Assembly (NCBI RefSeq): GCF_900096915.1
Contig: NZ_FMYK01000001.1
Coordinates: forward strand, 682,001 to 746,000
From: Acinetobacter marinus
GTDB taxonomy: Bacteria > Pseudomonadota > Gammaproteobacteria > Pseudomonadales > Moraxellaceae
Direction of reading: 5' to 3'
DNA length: 64,000 bases
Position 1 is the stretch's first letter; each line of letters starts with the position of its first letter. Made by a program: the position numbers and the translations under genes. Positions 45,722 through 54,071 of the stretch are shown piece by piece. The notes beneath the pieces are model-generated. The model was not told where the DNA came from and did no database searches. It saw only the letters and a list, made by a program, of their open reading frames with translations.

Positions 45722-46508
45722 ACAACTTCAACAAGATATCCAAGCGGTGTTTGATCGTGACCCTGCGGCACGTAATGTTTTGGAAGTCGTCACCACCTAT
45801 CCCGGCTTTCACGCCATTGTCATGCACCGCGTTGCGCATGGATTGTGGCAAAAAGAGTTGAAAGGCACAGCACGAGCGGTTTCTGCATTTTCACGCTTTG
45901 CTACAGGCATTGAGATTCACCCTGCAGCGAAGATTGGACAAGGTTTTTTCATTGATCATGGCATGGGTGTGGTGATCGGTGAAACTGCCGAGATTGGTAA
46001 TGATGTCACGCTGTATCATGGGGTGACTTTGGGCGGCACAACTTGGGATAAAGGTAAACGCCATCCAACCCTTGAAGACGGTGTGATCGTCGGTGCAGGT
46101 GCGAAAATTCTTGGACCATTTACTGTCGGGAAAAATGCCAAAGTCGGTTCCAATGCCGTCGTGACCAAAGCGGTGCCTGCAAATACCACCGCAGTGGGTA
46201 ATCCTGCACGATTTATTATGAAACAAGAAGAAGCAATCATCGAAAGTTCTTCACAAGATAATGCATGCGCCGATTTTCAGCCCTATGCGGCTTCACAGAG
46301 TGAACCTGATACGGTACTGGAAAGTCTACGCATCTTGTCAGATCGCCTGCAAAAAAACGAAGCACATCTACAACGTATGTGTACGCAACTTAGCAAGCTC
46401 GATCCAGAGTTTAAGCGCCCTCACCTCACACCACTATCTAAGCAAGATAAACAGGTGCTTGAAGAAGTACAGCGGGAATATGACTTGAGTATCGAATCAA
46501 AGTCATGA
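45714..46508 (+). CDS. cysE: Serine O-acetyltransferase
   Basis: Makes O-acetylserine for cysteine synthesis. The 264 residues show the N-terminal helical domain and a left-handed beta-helix of hexapeptide repeats (IGQGFFIDHGMGVVIGETAEIGNDVTLYHGVTLGG...), with the catalytic His in FIDHGMG. AAGGAGA eight bases upstream supports the ATG, inside the 3' end of trmJ. The last ~85 residues are predicted helical and not part of the repeat, longer than in E. coli. Feedback control by cysteine is known in the family. Confidence 0.95.
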   Translation: MFKQLQQDIQAVFDRDPAARNVLEVVTTYPGFHAIVMHRVAHGLWQKELKGTARAVSAFSRFATGIEIHPAAKIGQGFFIDHGMGVVIGETAEIGNDVTLYHGVTLGGTTWDKGKRHPTLEDGVIVGAGAKILGPFTVGKNAKVGSNAVVTKAVPANTTAVGNPARFIMKQEEAIIESSSQDNACADFQPYAASQSEPDTVLESLRILSDRLQKNEAHLQRMCTQLSKLDPEFKRPHLTPLSKQDKQVLEEVQREYDLSIESKS

Positions 46509-46675
46509 GTCTATTGATTGAATTATATTGAGCTGTTCATTGCATTTACAATTTCAATGGATATTTTGTTTTTGACTAAACAATCCGTTACGTGATTATC
46601 AGATCAAATCTTGAAGCACAGCACAATTTTCCTTAGACTGATGACTTTGTGTCAGCTCGAACGAATGGAATGAAC

Positions 46676-47602
46676 ATGCAAATAAAACCAATTTTAACTT
46701 TAACTGTATTGGGTAGTATTTTTCTGAGTGCTTGTAGCACTACCCCAACCTCGCAGGTACAAGCAAATAAACAACCTGCGGTACTTGAACCGATTGTCTA
46801 CACCGAACCGCAAGTTTCTGCGCCATTTTATGCACTCAACCCTGCGGACTATACTGCACCGCCTGAGTTTGAAGTGAATTTGCAAAAAGCCATCAATGCC
46901 CCGCTGACCAAACTGCGTGTCAAAGCTGATCCAAATAATCCAAACTCTGAAGAGATTATTTTGGATCAAAACCGTTTTATTATTCCTGTCGCCAACAGCA
47001 ATGATAAAGCCATGAAATTTGCGGTACTTGCCCAAGACAATGAACTGGATGTCACAGACATTGATGATTTCCTCACGATTTTGGAAGGTAAAGCCCGTCA
47101 TTATCCAACCCGTTTTGATGTGAAACGTGAAAAATCTGGCATGACCGATAAACTCAAAGACATTATCGTCACCCTCGATCAATATGCAGTGCAACCGAAC
47201 GCATCGTATGACATCTTGCTCCGTGCAGCCAAAGCCAACCACATGGCACGTAACCTCGATATGGGCGATAAGTACGGACCAAAAGCACTGAGCTATGCGA
47301 CTCGCTTACTCAAACTCAAACCAAATGATCCTGAAACCAGTTTTTGGTTAGGTTTTGGACTGTCTGAAGGTGGTGCATTCAAAGAAGCGACCCCTTATCT
47401 CAAAACCGCAATGGACGCAGGCATTCAAGAAGCACACTTGTCGATGGTGAATAATTATCTTGGGCTCGAGCAGAAGAAAAATGCGCTCACTACCTTGAAT
47501 AATTACAAAATTACCTATCCATCTGAGGCTGGCGTAGTTGATCAAGTACGTGCATCGATCGAATCTGGCAATCGCTATAATGTTTGGCAGCGTGGCAGTT
47601 AA
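46676..47602 (+). CDS. TPR-like lipoprotein of unknown function
   Basis: Signal peptide with a lipobox (GSIFLSAC) marks a lipoprotein; the ATG at 46676 is chosen because GGA lies six bases before it. A GTG frame reaches back to 46649. The mature protein of about 290 residues has a proline-rich linker and a C-terminal helical region with TPR-like spacing (LSYATRLLKLKPNDPETSFWLGFGLSEGG, EATPYLKTAMDAGIQEAHLSMVNNYLG). No known family name recognised. Monocistronic between cysE and thiM, with a terminator. Confidence 0.78.
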   Translation: MQIKPILTLTVLGSIFLSACSTTPTSQVQANKQPAVLEPIVYTEPQVSAPFYALNPADYTAPPEFEVNLQKAINAPLTKLRVKADPNNPNSEEIILDQNRFIIPVANSNDKAMKFAVLAQDNELDVTDIDDFLTILEGKARHYPTRFDVKREKSGMTDKLKDIIVTLDQYAVQPNASYDILLRAAKANHMARNLDMGDKYGPKALSYATRLLKLKPNDPETSFWLGFGLSEGGAFKEATPYLKTAMDAGIQEAHLSMVNNYLGLEQKKNALTTLNNYKITYPSEAGVVDQVRASIESGNRYNVWQRGS

Positions 47603-47639
47603 TACTTTAAAGATGAATTTAATCGACTTGAAATGCATC

Positions 47640-47664
47640 AGCTAGCCTTCGGGCTGGCTTTTTT
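47640..47664 (+). terminator. Terminator after the TPR-like lipoprotein gene
   Basis: An 8-bp stem AGCTAGCC / GGCTGGCT closed by a TTCG tetraloop, then TTTTT. Confidence 0.88.
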
Positions 47665-47782
47665 AGACCGCTATTTCACTGTAGTCTTGAACCAAGATGA
47701 TAGGTGAAGTGTACTGTCAATTTTCTTTTTAATTCTTGCCATCGTTTTTTAATTTGGCATTTCTAATTTGGTGCATCCATCC

Positions 47783-48628
47783 ATGACCACCACCACTGCG
47801 TCACATCTCACTCAAGCCATTCAATCCTTATGGCTGAAACTGCAAAGCACGCAACCCTTAGTGCATTGCATCACCAATAGTGTCGCCAATAACTTTGCCG
47901 CCAATGTCTGTCTTGCGATCGGCGCATCCCCTGCGATGATTGATAATAAGCAAGAAGCGGGCAACTTCGCCCGTGTTGCCCATGCTTTAAGCATCAATAC
48001 AGGCACACCGACACCCGAGCAATCACAAGCCATGCAATATGCCGCACAAAGTGCCGATAATGTCAAAAAGCCGTGGGTGCTTGATCCAGTTGGTTATAGT
48101 GAGATTTTGGCGTGGCGCAGTCAGATTGTGGATGATTTATTGCAATATCATCCGACGATTATCCGTGCCAATGCCTCTGAAATGGCAACCCTCGCTGGTG
48201 CACAGGGCGAAAGCAAAGGCGTCGATAGCACCTTAAGCGCAGAGCAAGCCGTTGATCAAGCACAGCAACTGTTAGGCATTTGTGATTGTGTGGCGATTTC
48301 TGGCGCCAGTGATTATATCTTGTCTAAAGAATATGGCGTGATCCGCATTACAGGTGGCTCAGCACTACAGCCCAAAGTCACGGCAATGGGCTGTGCACTC
48401 GGTGCAGTCTGTGCAGCCTATCTCGGTGTGTTAACACAGGATCAAGCGCCCGCTTTGGCAGCACTTGCGGCACATGCGCATTTCGCCGTGGCAGCGCAAA
48501 TCGCTGAGCAAAAAATGCAGGACAACAATGCAGGTATTGGTAGTTTTCAGATGTTATTTTTAGATACTTTATTTCAAATCACTGCCGAAGATTTTCTGCA
48601 GGTAGACATCAACATCTTGTCAAAATAA
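47783..48628 (+). CDS. thiM: Hydroxyethylthiazole kinase
   Basis: Salvage enzyme that phosphorylates the thiazole moiety of thiamine. The 281 residues from the ATG (a TTG/GTG pair lies just upstream) show LVHCITNSVANNFAANVCLAIGASPAM, PWVLDPVGY and the ribokinase-like TAMGCALGAVCAAYL with the catalytic cysteine. Such genes often sit under a TPP riboswitch; no THI-box pattern (CTGAGA) was seen upstream. Solitary, ended by a bidirectional terminator. Confidence 0.94.
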   Translation: MTTTTASHLTQAIQSLWLKLQSTQPLVHCITNSVANNFAANVCLAIGASPAMIDNKQEAGNFARVAHALSINTGTPTPEQSQAMQYAAQSADNVKKPWVLDPVGYSEILAWRSQIVDDLLQYHPTIIRANASEMATLAGAQGESKGVDSTLSAEQAVDQAQQLLGICDCVAISGASDYILSKEYGVIRITGGSALQPKVTAMGCALGAVCAAYLGVLTQDQAPALAALAAHAHFAVAAQIAEQKMQDNNAGIGSFQMLFLDTLFQITAEDFLQVDINILSK

Positions 48629-48671
48629 TGGTATCGATACTGAGCTAGTCTAATTCGTAAATCTGTAAAAA

Positions 48672-48706
48672 AATCAGGACGGTCTAAACCGTCCTGATTT
48701 TTTTTA
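48672..48706. terminator. Bidirectional terminator between thiM and pstB
   Basis: A perfect 11-bp stem ATCAGGACGGT / ACCGTCCTGAT, four-base loop, A-run on the left and an eight-base T-run on the right. It ends thiM and the convergent pst operon. Confidence 0.92.
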
Positions 48707-48735
48707 TTTTACCGATAACGCTTTGATAATACGTG

Positions 48736-49668
48736 TTAGCCAAAACGACCTGTAATATAGGCTTCCGTCAGCTGATGATCAGGTTGCGTGAATACTTTTT
48801 CGGTCGAGTTGACTTCGATCAAATCACCCAAATGGAAGTATGCCGTGCGATTCGATACACGAGCAGCCTGTTGCATTGAGTGCGTGACAATGGCAATGGT
48901 ATATTGGGTCGACAGCTCAGAGATCAATTCTTCCACTTTTGCGGTGGCAATCGGATCGAGCGCAGAACATGGCTCATCCATCAAGATCACTTCAGGGCTG
49001 ACCGCAATAGTACGTGCAATACATAGACGTTGTTGCTGACCGCCCGAAAGTCCCGTTCCCGGTTGATTTAAACGATCTTTGACTTCTTCCCAAAGTCCAG
49101 CCTTGCGCAAGCTATTTTCTACGATTTCTTCAAGATCATATTTGCTTTTTGCTAGACCGTGCAGTTTCGGACCATAAGCAACATTTTCAAAGATTGATTT
49201 TGGAAATGGGTTGGGCTTTTGGAATACCATCCCAACTTGCGCACGAAGTAAAACCACATCAAGATTTTGGTCATAAATATCACGACCATCGAGATTGACT
49301 TGTCCAGTCACACGACAGCTATCGATGGTGTCATTCATGCGGTTTAAGGTACGCAGAAAAGTCGATTTACCACAGCCAGACGGACCAATAAAGGCAATCA
49401 CTTCATTTTGATAAATATCTAAATCAATGCCTTTAATCGCTTCGGAATCACCATAGTAGACGTGCACGTCTTTGGTACTGAGTTTCACCTCAGCTTGCTG
49501 GCGCTGTGATTGTTCTTTATTTTTCACATCAAACTTTGAAGTCTCACGCTGTGATTGCTCAGGCGTTTGATCGCCGTTGGTTTGTGTGGCATTGGTGTGT
49601 GAGGTACTTGGATTGTTCACTTTGATATCCTGTGTATCAACATTCTTTACTTCAGTTGTTAGCATCAT
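48736..49668 (-). CDS. pstB: Phosphate ABC transporter ATPase
   Basis: Powers phosphate uptake through PstCA. Walker A GPSGCGKST, signature LSGGQQQR and Walker B VILMDEPCSALD are all present. Start at the ATG-ATG (49668/49665) after GGAG, which follows the pstA stop closely; 310 residues. E. coli PstB has 257, so about 55 extra N-terminal residues rich in Thr, Gln, Asn and Ser precede the ATPase core. Last gene of pstS-C-A-B here; phoU is not adjacent. Confidence 0.95.
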   Translation of the reverse strand: MMLTTEVKNVDTQDIKVNNPSTSHTNATQTNGDQTPEQSQRETSKFDVKNKEQSQRQQAEVKLSTKDVHVYYGDSEAIKGIDLDIYQNEVIAFIGPSGCGKSTFLRTLNRMNDTIDSCRVTGQVNLDGRDIYDQNLDVVLLRAQVGMVFQKPNPFPKSIFENVAYGPKLHGLAKSKYDLEEIVENSLRKAGLWEEVKDRLNQPGTGLSGGQQQRLCIARTIAVSPEVILMDEPCSALDPIATAKVEELISELSTQYTIAIVTHSMQQAARVSNRTAYFHLGDLIEVNSTEKVFTQPDHQLTEAYITGRFG

Positions 49669-49678
49669 TTTTCTCCAA

Positions 49679-51076
49679 TTACCAACGAACTTCAAACTTT
49701 TTACGTAACCAAATCGCCAAACTGTTCAGTCCGATCATCATCGCAAGCAATACGATGATCGCTGCCGCAGTACGCCCTTCAAAGAAGTTACGCAATTCAT
49801 TGCCCTGCCAAAGATAAATTTGTACAGGTAAAGCGGTCGCTTGATCCATTGGTGAAGCAGGAATACTGGCAACAAATGCACTCATTCCGATCAATAATAG
49901 TGGTGCAGTTTCACCAAGCGCTTGTGCCACGCCGATGATGGCACCAGTCAAAATACCTGGTAATGCAAGCGGTAACACGTGATGAAACACACTTTGCACT
50001 TTTGAAGCGCCTAGACCGAGTGCTGCTTGACGAATCGACGGTGGCACGGCTTTTAATGACGCACGGGTGGTGATAATCACGGTAGGTAAAGTCATGAGAC
50101 TGAGTACCAAACCACCGACCAATGGTGCAGAAAGTGGTAAATGGAACCAGTTAATGAAGATCGCCGCACCGAGCAAACCGAACACGATCGATGGCACTGC
50201 AGCAAGGTTGTTGATATTGACTTCAATAATGTCAGTCAACCAGTTTTGCTTGGCAAATTCTTCGAGATAGATCGCACTCGCCACACCAATTGGGATCGAG
50301 ATAAAAATTACGATCAACATCATGAACAGTGAGCCCATGAACGCACCCGCCAAACCACTGAGCTCTGGCGCACTCCGAGAGTCTGGATTGGTAAATAGAT
50401 TGGTGTTAAATCCATTATAAATCACGCCATCGGCTTTAAGCTGATCGGCAAGTTGACGCACTTCTGGGCTGAGCTGTTGTTGCTCATCTGGGAGGCTACG
50501 ATCAATTTTCCCAGTGATCCAAACATCGACATTGGCATCGGTTAAGAATTTAATTTCTTGCTTCTTCCCAATCAGACTTTGATCCGCCAGCACCATATCA
50601 CGCAAGCGATAGCCTTCTGAGCTACTAAAAATCGCCACCAAATCATCACGACGACTTTCTAGCTGCGGATCTTGGGCAATGACACTATTGACCAATAAGC
50701 TATCCCAATCGACCATGGCAAATTCACCCTGCCAATTGACAAAGCGCTCTTCAAATGCCGCAGGTGATTCACCAGAACGTGGCACAGGTTTTGGACCAAC
50801 ATTGATCACCGTTGGATCAAAGTAGACTTCGGTCTTCATCGAAGACTGCCAAAATGCAGGCAGACCACGGCTTAAAATACTGCCGAATAACAGCACCACG
50901 AAGAACAAACCGATGAGTACCGCAGTAAACCCCATGGTTTTAAATGCTTTTTCTTTACGATGACGCTTGCCCAGTGAACTCTCGATTCGCTTGCGACGCT
51001 CAGCCTGTTCTGCTGCAGCTTGTTGTGGATCAAACTCTGGGTACTGATCCATGGTTGGATGATTGGTTGTACTCAT
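49679..51076 (-). CDS. pstA: Phosphate ABC transporter permease PstA
   Basis: Inner-membrane half of the phosphate channel. The 465 residues have one N-terminal span, a periplasmic domain of about 190 residues, then the five-span permease core with ALGLGASKVQSVFHHVLPLALPGILTGAIIGVAQALGETAPLL, the EAA loop that contacts PstB. It belongs to the long PstA type (E. coli 296). Overlaps pstC by four bases. A Gln/Ala/Glu-rich, basic N-terminus is likely cytoplasmic. Confidence 0.95.
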   Translation of the reverse strand: MSTTNHPTMDQYPEFDPQQAAAEQAERRKRIESSLGKRHRKEKAFKTMGFTAVLIGLFFVVLLFGSILSRGLPAFWQSSMKTEVYFDPTVINVGPKPVPRSGESPAAFEERFVNWQGEFAMVDWDSLLVNSVIAQDPQLESRRDDLVAIFSSSEGYRLRDMVLADQSLIGKKQEIKFLTDANVDVWITGKIDRSLPDEQQQLSPEVRQLADQLKADGVIYNGFNTNLFTNPDSRSAPELSGLAGAFMGSLFMMLIVIFISIPIGVASAIYLEEFAKQNWLTDIIEVNINNLAAVPSIVFGLLGAAIFINWFHLPLSAPLVGGLVLSLMTLPTVIITTRASLKAVPPSIRQAALGLGASKVQSVFHHVLPLALPGILTGAIIGVAQALGETAPLLLIGMSAFVASIPASPMDQATALPVQIYLWQGNELRNFFEGRTAAAIIVLLAMMIGLNSLAIWLRKKFEVRW

Positions 51077-52452
51077 TCGTATTGCTCACGATATTTGCGC
51101 ACGATATACAGTGCAATGATGTTCAGACCAAGAGTGATCACGAAAAGGGTTAGACCCAAGGCAAAGGCAACCAAGGATTGCGGGCTGGCAAAGTCTGTGT
51201 CGCCAGTTAACTGGTTAACGATGGTGACAGTCACAGTCGATACCGCTTGCAGTGGATTGCCATGTAATAATGGGCTGTTCCCTGCTGCCAGTACCACGAT
51301 CATGGTTTCACCAATGGCACGAGAAGCCGCCAATAAGAATGCACCGACCACACCTGGTAGCGCTGCTGGCATCACCACTTTGAGAATGGTTTCAGATTTG
51401 GTTGCGCCAAGCCCCAATGAGCCATCACGAAGTGAACGTGGCACTTGAGTGATAATGTCATCCGACAGTGACGAGACAAAAGGAATAATCATAATCCCCA
51501 TCACAAAACCTGCCGTCAACGCACTGGTGGCATTGATATTTAAACCGATAGTATTGCCCATCGTATTAAAAAATGGACCAATCACCATCAAGGCAAACAC
51601 ACCGTACACAATGGTCGGAATCCCTGCAAGAATCTCAATAATCGGCTTCACAATGGCACGAAAGCGTGGCTTGGCATACTCCGCCAAATAGATCGCCGTC
51701 ATCAAACCTACTGGTACAGCGACTAGCAAGGCGATGATACTGACCATGATGGTGCCCCAAAGTAGTGGTAATAAACCATAACTACCTTCGGCAGAACCTG
51801 TGGTACTAAAACCTGGATTCCATTCTGTGCCCAAGAAAAACTCTGCAGGACTGACAAAATTAAAGAAATTCAAGGCTTCTGAGAGCATCGACATGACAAT
51901 GCCGACGGTGGTCAAAATCGCAATCCCTGAACACAATGCCAAAGCCACCGAAATGGTTTTTTCCACTTGGTTACGGGCACGATATTGCTGGGAGATGCGT
52001 TGGCGGGCATATGCCAAACCAAATAATGCAACCGAAATCACCACGGCAAACTTGGCAATCAAACCAATGGTCTGATAGCCTTTTAATTTTTCTGCTGCAG
52101 CCACTTCATAGGCTTGTGCGGTATCCGTCACACCAAATCCTGAAGCGATCGACTGAATACGGCGTAACACCACATCCAACTCCGTCGCAGACAAACTGCT
52201 CGCCACCTGTGCAGGAATCTCACCGAGCGCCACATGACGCAAAATCGATGGTTCTGCAAAGTTCCAAACAAAGAGTAACAGTGCAGCAGGAATACCACAC
52301 CACAAGGCAACCAACGTGCCATAGTAGCCTGGACGAGAGTGCAACATTGCTGAGTTGTTGCCCTTACCAGCAATCGATCGACTACGGGTCAGACCGATCT
52401 GATAGGCAACGGCGATAATCGCCAGCAAAATGCCAATCAGTAATAAATTCAT
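51073..52452 (-). CDS. pstC: Phosphate ABC transporter permease PstC
   Basis: Second permease, 459 residues from the ATG at 52452 (MNLLLIGILLAI), which GGAG precedes at five bases; a longer frame to 52500 has no ribosome site. One N-terminal span, a periplasmic loop, and the permease core with GATKSETILKVVMPAALPGVVGAFLLAASRAIGETMIV as the EAA loop. Long type like PstA. It is downstream of pstS beyond a terminator-like attenuator, so its dose should be lower than that of PstS. Confidence 0.95.
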   Translation of the reverse strand: MNLLLIGILLAIIAVAYQIGLTRSRSIAGKGNNSAMLHSRPGYYGTLVALWCGIPAALLLFVWNFAEPSILRHVALGEIPAQVASSLSATELDVVLRRIQSIASGFGVTDTAQAYEVAAAEKLKGYQTIGLIAKFAVVISVALFGLAYARQRISQQYRARNQVEKTISVALALCSGIAILTTVGIVMSMLSEALNFFNFVSPAEFFLGTEWNPGFSTTGSAEGSYGLLPLLWGTIMVSIIALLVAVPVGLMTAIYLAEYAKPRFRAIVKPIIEILAGIPTIVYGVFALMVIGPFFNTMGNTIGLNINATSALTAGFVMGIMIIPFVSSLSDDIITQVPRSLRDGSLGLGATKSETILKVVMPAALPGVVGAFLLAASRAIGETMIVVLAAGNSPLLHGNPLQAVSTVTVTIVNQLTGDTDFASPQSLVAFALGLTLFVITLGLNIIALYIVRKYREQYE

Positions 52453-52570
52453 GGAGGCTCCAAGTATGCTGTGATACGGGCTAAACCCACATTTCACCAA
52501 ACAAAAACGAAATCAATTGATCTATCGAAAAATCGTATTTACCGAAACATCAATCTACCGATAGACAAAA

Positions 52571-52602
52571 AAGCCGATGACAGAGTGTTCTATCATCAGC
52601 TT
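52571..52602 (-). terminator. Partial terminator between pstS and pstC
   Basis: On the minus strand AAGCTGATGA pairs with TCATCGGCTT (10 bp with one G-U pair, 12-base loop), followed by TTTTTT. It lies 15 bases after the pstS stop. It likely sets high PstS over PstCAB, as in other pst operons. Confidence 0.75.
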
Positions 52603-52616
52603 CCGTGCTGAGTTAT

Positions 52617-53639
52617 TTATTTAACAGATTTACCTGCTTTGAAGTCTGCCAATACTTTGCTGCGTTCAGACGCATTCATTGGAATCAGACCTGCTTTGAC
52701 AATTTTCGAGTTATTACCAGAGACTTTCGGGCTCAAGAAGAACTCAACATATTGTGGCAAACCTTTGATGGCTTGTAGATGCTCGCCTTTAACATAGAAG
52801 TAAAGCGGACGAGACACAGGATATTTACCACTGATCACAGTTGCTTCAGATGGTGTCACACCATTCACTGTTGCCACACGTAGACGGTCTTTGTTTTGAT
52901 CATAGAAGCTCAAACCAAATACACCCACCGCACTTGGTGAAGTTTTTAAGCGAGCTAGGGTTTCTGTGTAGTCACCAGCGATTTCGATCACACGACCGTC
53001 TTTACGGAATGATGAACATGCTTTTTCACGTGCATCTTTGTCCAAACCTTTGAAGTAATCGTATGCTTCACAGCCTGCATTGACCATTTTTTCTTGGAAC
53101 ACTTCACGTGTACCGTGGTTTGATGCAGGAATCACTAGCGTAATTGGTTCATTTGGCAATGCTTTATCAATTTGATTCCAACGAGTATATGGGTTGGCAA
53201 TCAATTTCCCTTTTGCAGGCATTTTTTCAGCCAAAGCGGCAAATACGTGATAAGGCTTCAATTTAAAAGAGGCTTTGTTTGCGTTAGACGCAAATACGAT
53301 GCCGTCATAACCGATTTTGATTTCTTGGATTTTATTGACGCCTGCTTTTTTGCAGCTTGCGATTTCTGAATCTTTGATTTTACGAGATGCATTGGCGATG
53401 TCGATGGTATTGTCACCCACGCCTTGACAGAACTGACGTAAACCACCTGAACTCCCGCCAGAGCCAACAACAGGGGTTTTAAATTGTGGGAATGTATTAC
53501 CAAACTCTTCTGCAACGATACTTGCAAATGGCAATACTGTTGAAGAACCAGCAATTTGAATGGTATCACGAGCAGCGTTCGCAGCGGTCATGGTTGATGC
53601 AACAGCAATTGCGAGACCGATTTGTTGAGTTAAGCGCAT
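52617..53639 (-). CDS. pstS: Periplasmic phosphate-binding protein PstS
   Basis: Captures phosphate in the periplasm for PstCAB. The 340 residues have a signal peptide cleaved near TAANAA, then QIAGSSTVLPFASIVAEEF and GSGGSSGGLRQFCQG, both phosphate-binding loops, plus PASNHGTREVFQEKMV. A near-consensus Pho box lies about 85-100 bases upstream, so it should be induced by phosphate limitation through PhoB. Confidence 0.95.
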   Translation of the reverse strand: MRLTQQIGLAIAVASTMTAANAARDTIQIAGSSTVLPFASIVAEEFGNTFPQFKTPVVGSGGSSGGLRQFCQGVGDNTIDIANASRKIKDSEIASCKKAGVNKIQEIKIGYDGIVFASNANKASFKLKPYHVFAALAEKMPAKGKLIANPYTRWNQIDKALPNEPITLVIPASNHGTREVFQEKMVNAGCEAYDYFKGLDKDAREKACSSFRKDGRVIEIAGDYTETLARLKTSPSAVGVFGLSFYDQNKDRLRVATVNGVTPSEATVISGKYPVSRPLYFYVKGEHLQAIKGLPQYVEFFLSPKVSGNNSKIVKAGLIPMNASERSKVLADFKAGKSVK

Positions 53640-53724
53640 TCTTATCTCTCTTGGATTGTTGAAAATGTTTAAAGCTAATGTCGAGGAGTCAGCTTCTTGT
53701 GTAGCGATATTGTGAAATTTTAAT

Positions 53725-53742
53725 ATGACAGTTAAGTGACAG
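53725..53742 (-). promoter_or_regulatory. Pho box upstream of pstS
   Basis: On the minus strand CTGTCACTTAACTGTCAT: two CTGTCA half-sites in direct repeat, 11 bases apart, matching the PhoB consensus CTGTCATAAATCTGTCAC almost fully. A weak -10 (CAATAT at 53712-53707) lies 12 bases downstream. Confidence 0.85.
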
Positions 53743-53850
53743 TGAGATGACTATTTTGTTAATTGATTTATTTCTAATAATTTATGGCATTGTATTTTTT
53801 ATCGACAATGCATTGAAAATGAAAAACACTAAAAATGAAAGTGCTAAATC

Positions 53851-54009
53851 AAGAAGCTGTCTCAAAACTATAAAACCCCCTTGCGGAGAGTACTCCTCAT
53901 CCCCCTTTGAAGGGGGAAGACCGCTCAATAAAATCAAATGGTTAAAATTCCTCCCCTTTTAAAGGGGAGGTTAGGTGGGGTTAATAGTTAGATTTTGAGA
54001 CAGTTTCTT
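53851..54009. mobile_element. MITE-like element with 17-bp terminal inverted repeats
   Basis: The left end AAGAAGCTGTCTCAAAA (53851-53867) matches the complement of the right end (53993-54009) with a single difference, and similarity continues inward (CTATAAAACCCC / CTATTAACCCC). The interior of 159 bases has no ORF but two hairpins, CCCCCTTTGAAGGGGG and CCTCCCCTTTTAAAGGGGAGG. The TGTCTCAAAA end resembles ends of several insertion-sequence families. A clear target duplication was not found (only TC on both sides). It fills much of the 430-base gap between pstS and the surface-protein operon; the rest of that gap holds the Pho box and no other gene. Confidence 0.72.
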
Positions 54010-54071
54010 TCATCTGTTGATCAGATCAGCTCGTGATATTGCTTCAACTTCAACAATATCGACCGCCTACC

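Noticed and set aside
46700..47242. 180-residue open frame opposite the TPR-like lipoprotein
   Set aside because: The plus-strand gene has a lipobox, ribosome site and terminator; the minus frame has none of these.
47665..47782. Possible TPP riboswitch ahead of thiM
   Set aside because: No CTGAGA-type THI box or the partner stems could be found.
54035..54060. Hairpin GATATTG/CAATATC after the third repeat-protein gene
   Set aside because: Only a 7-bp AT-rich stem with no T-run; too weak to call a terminator.
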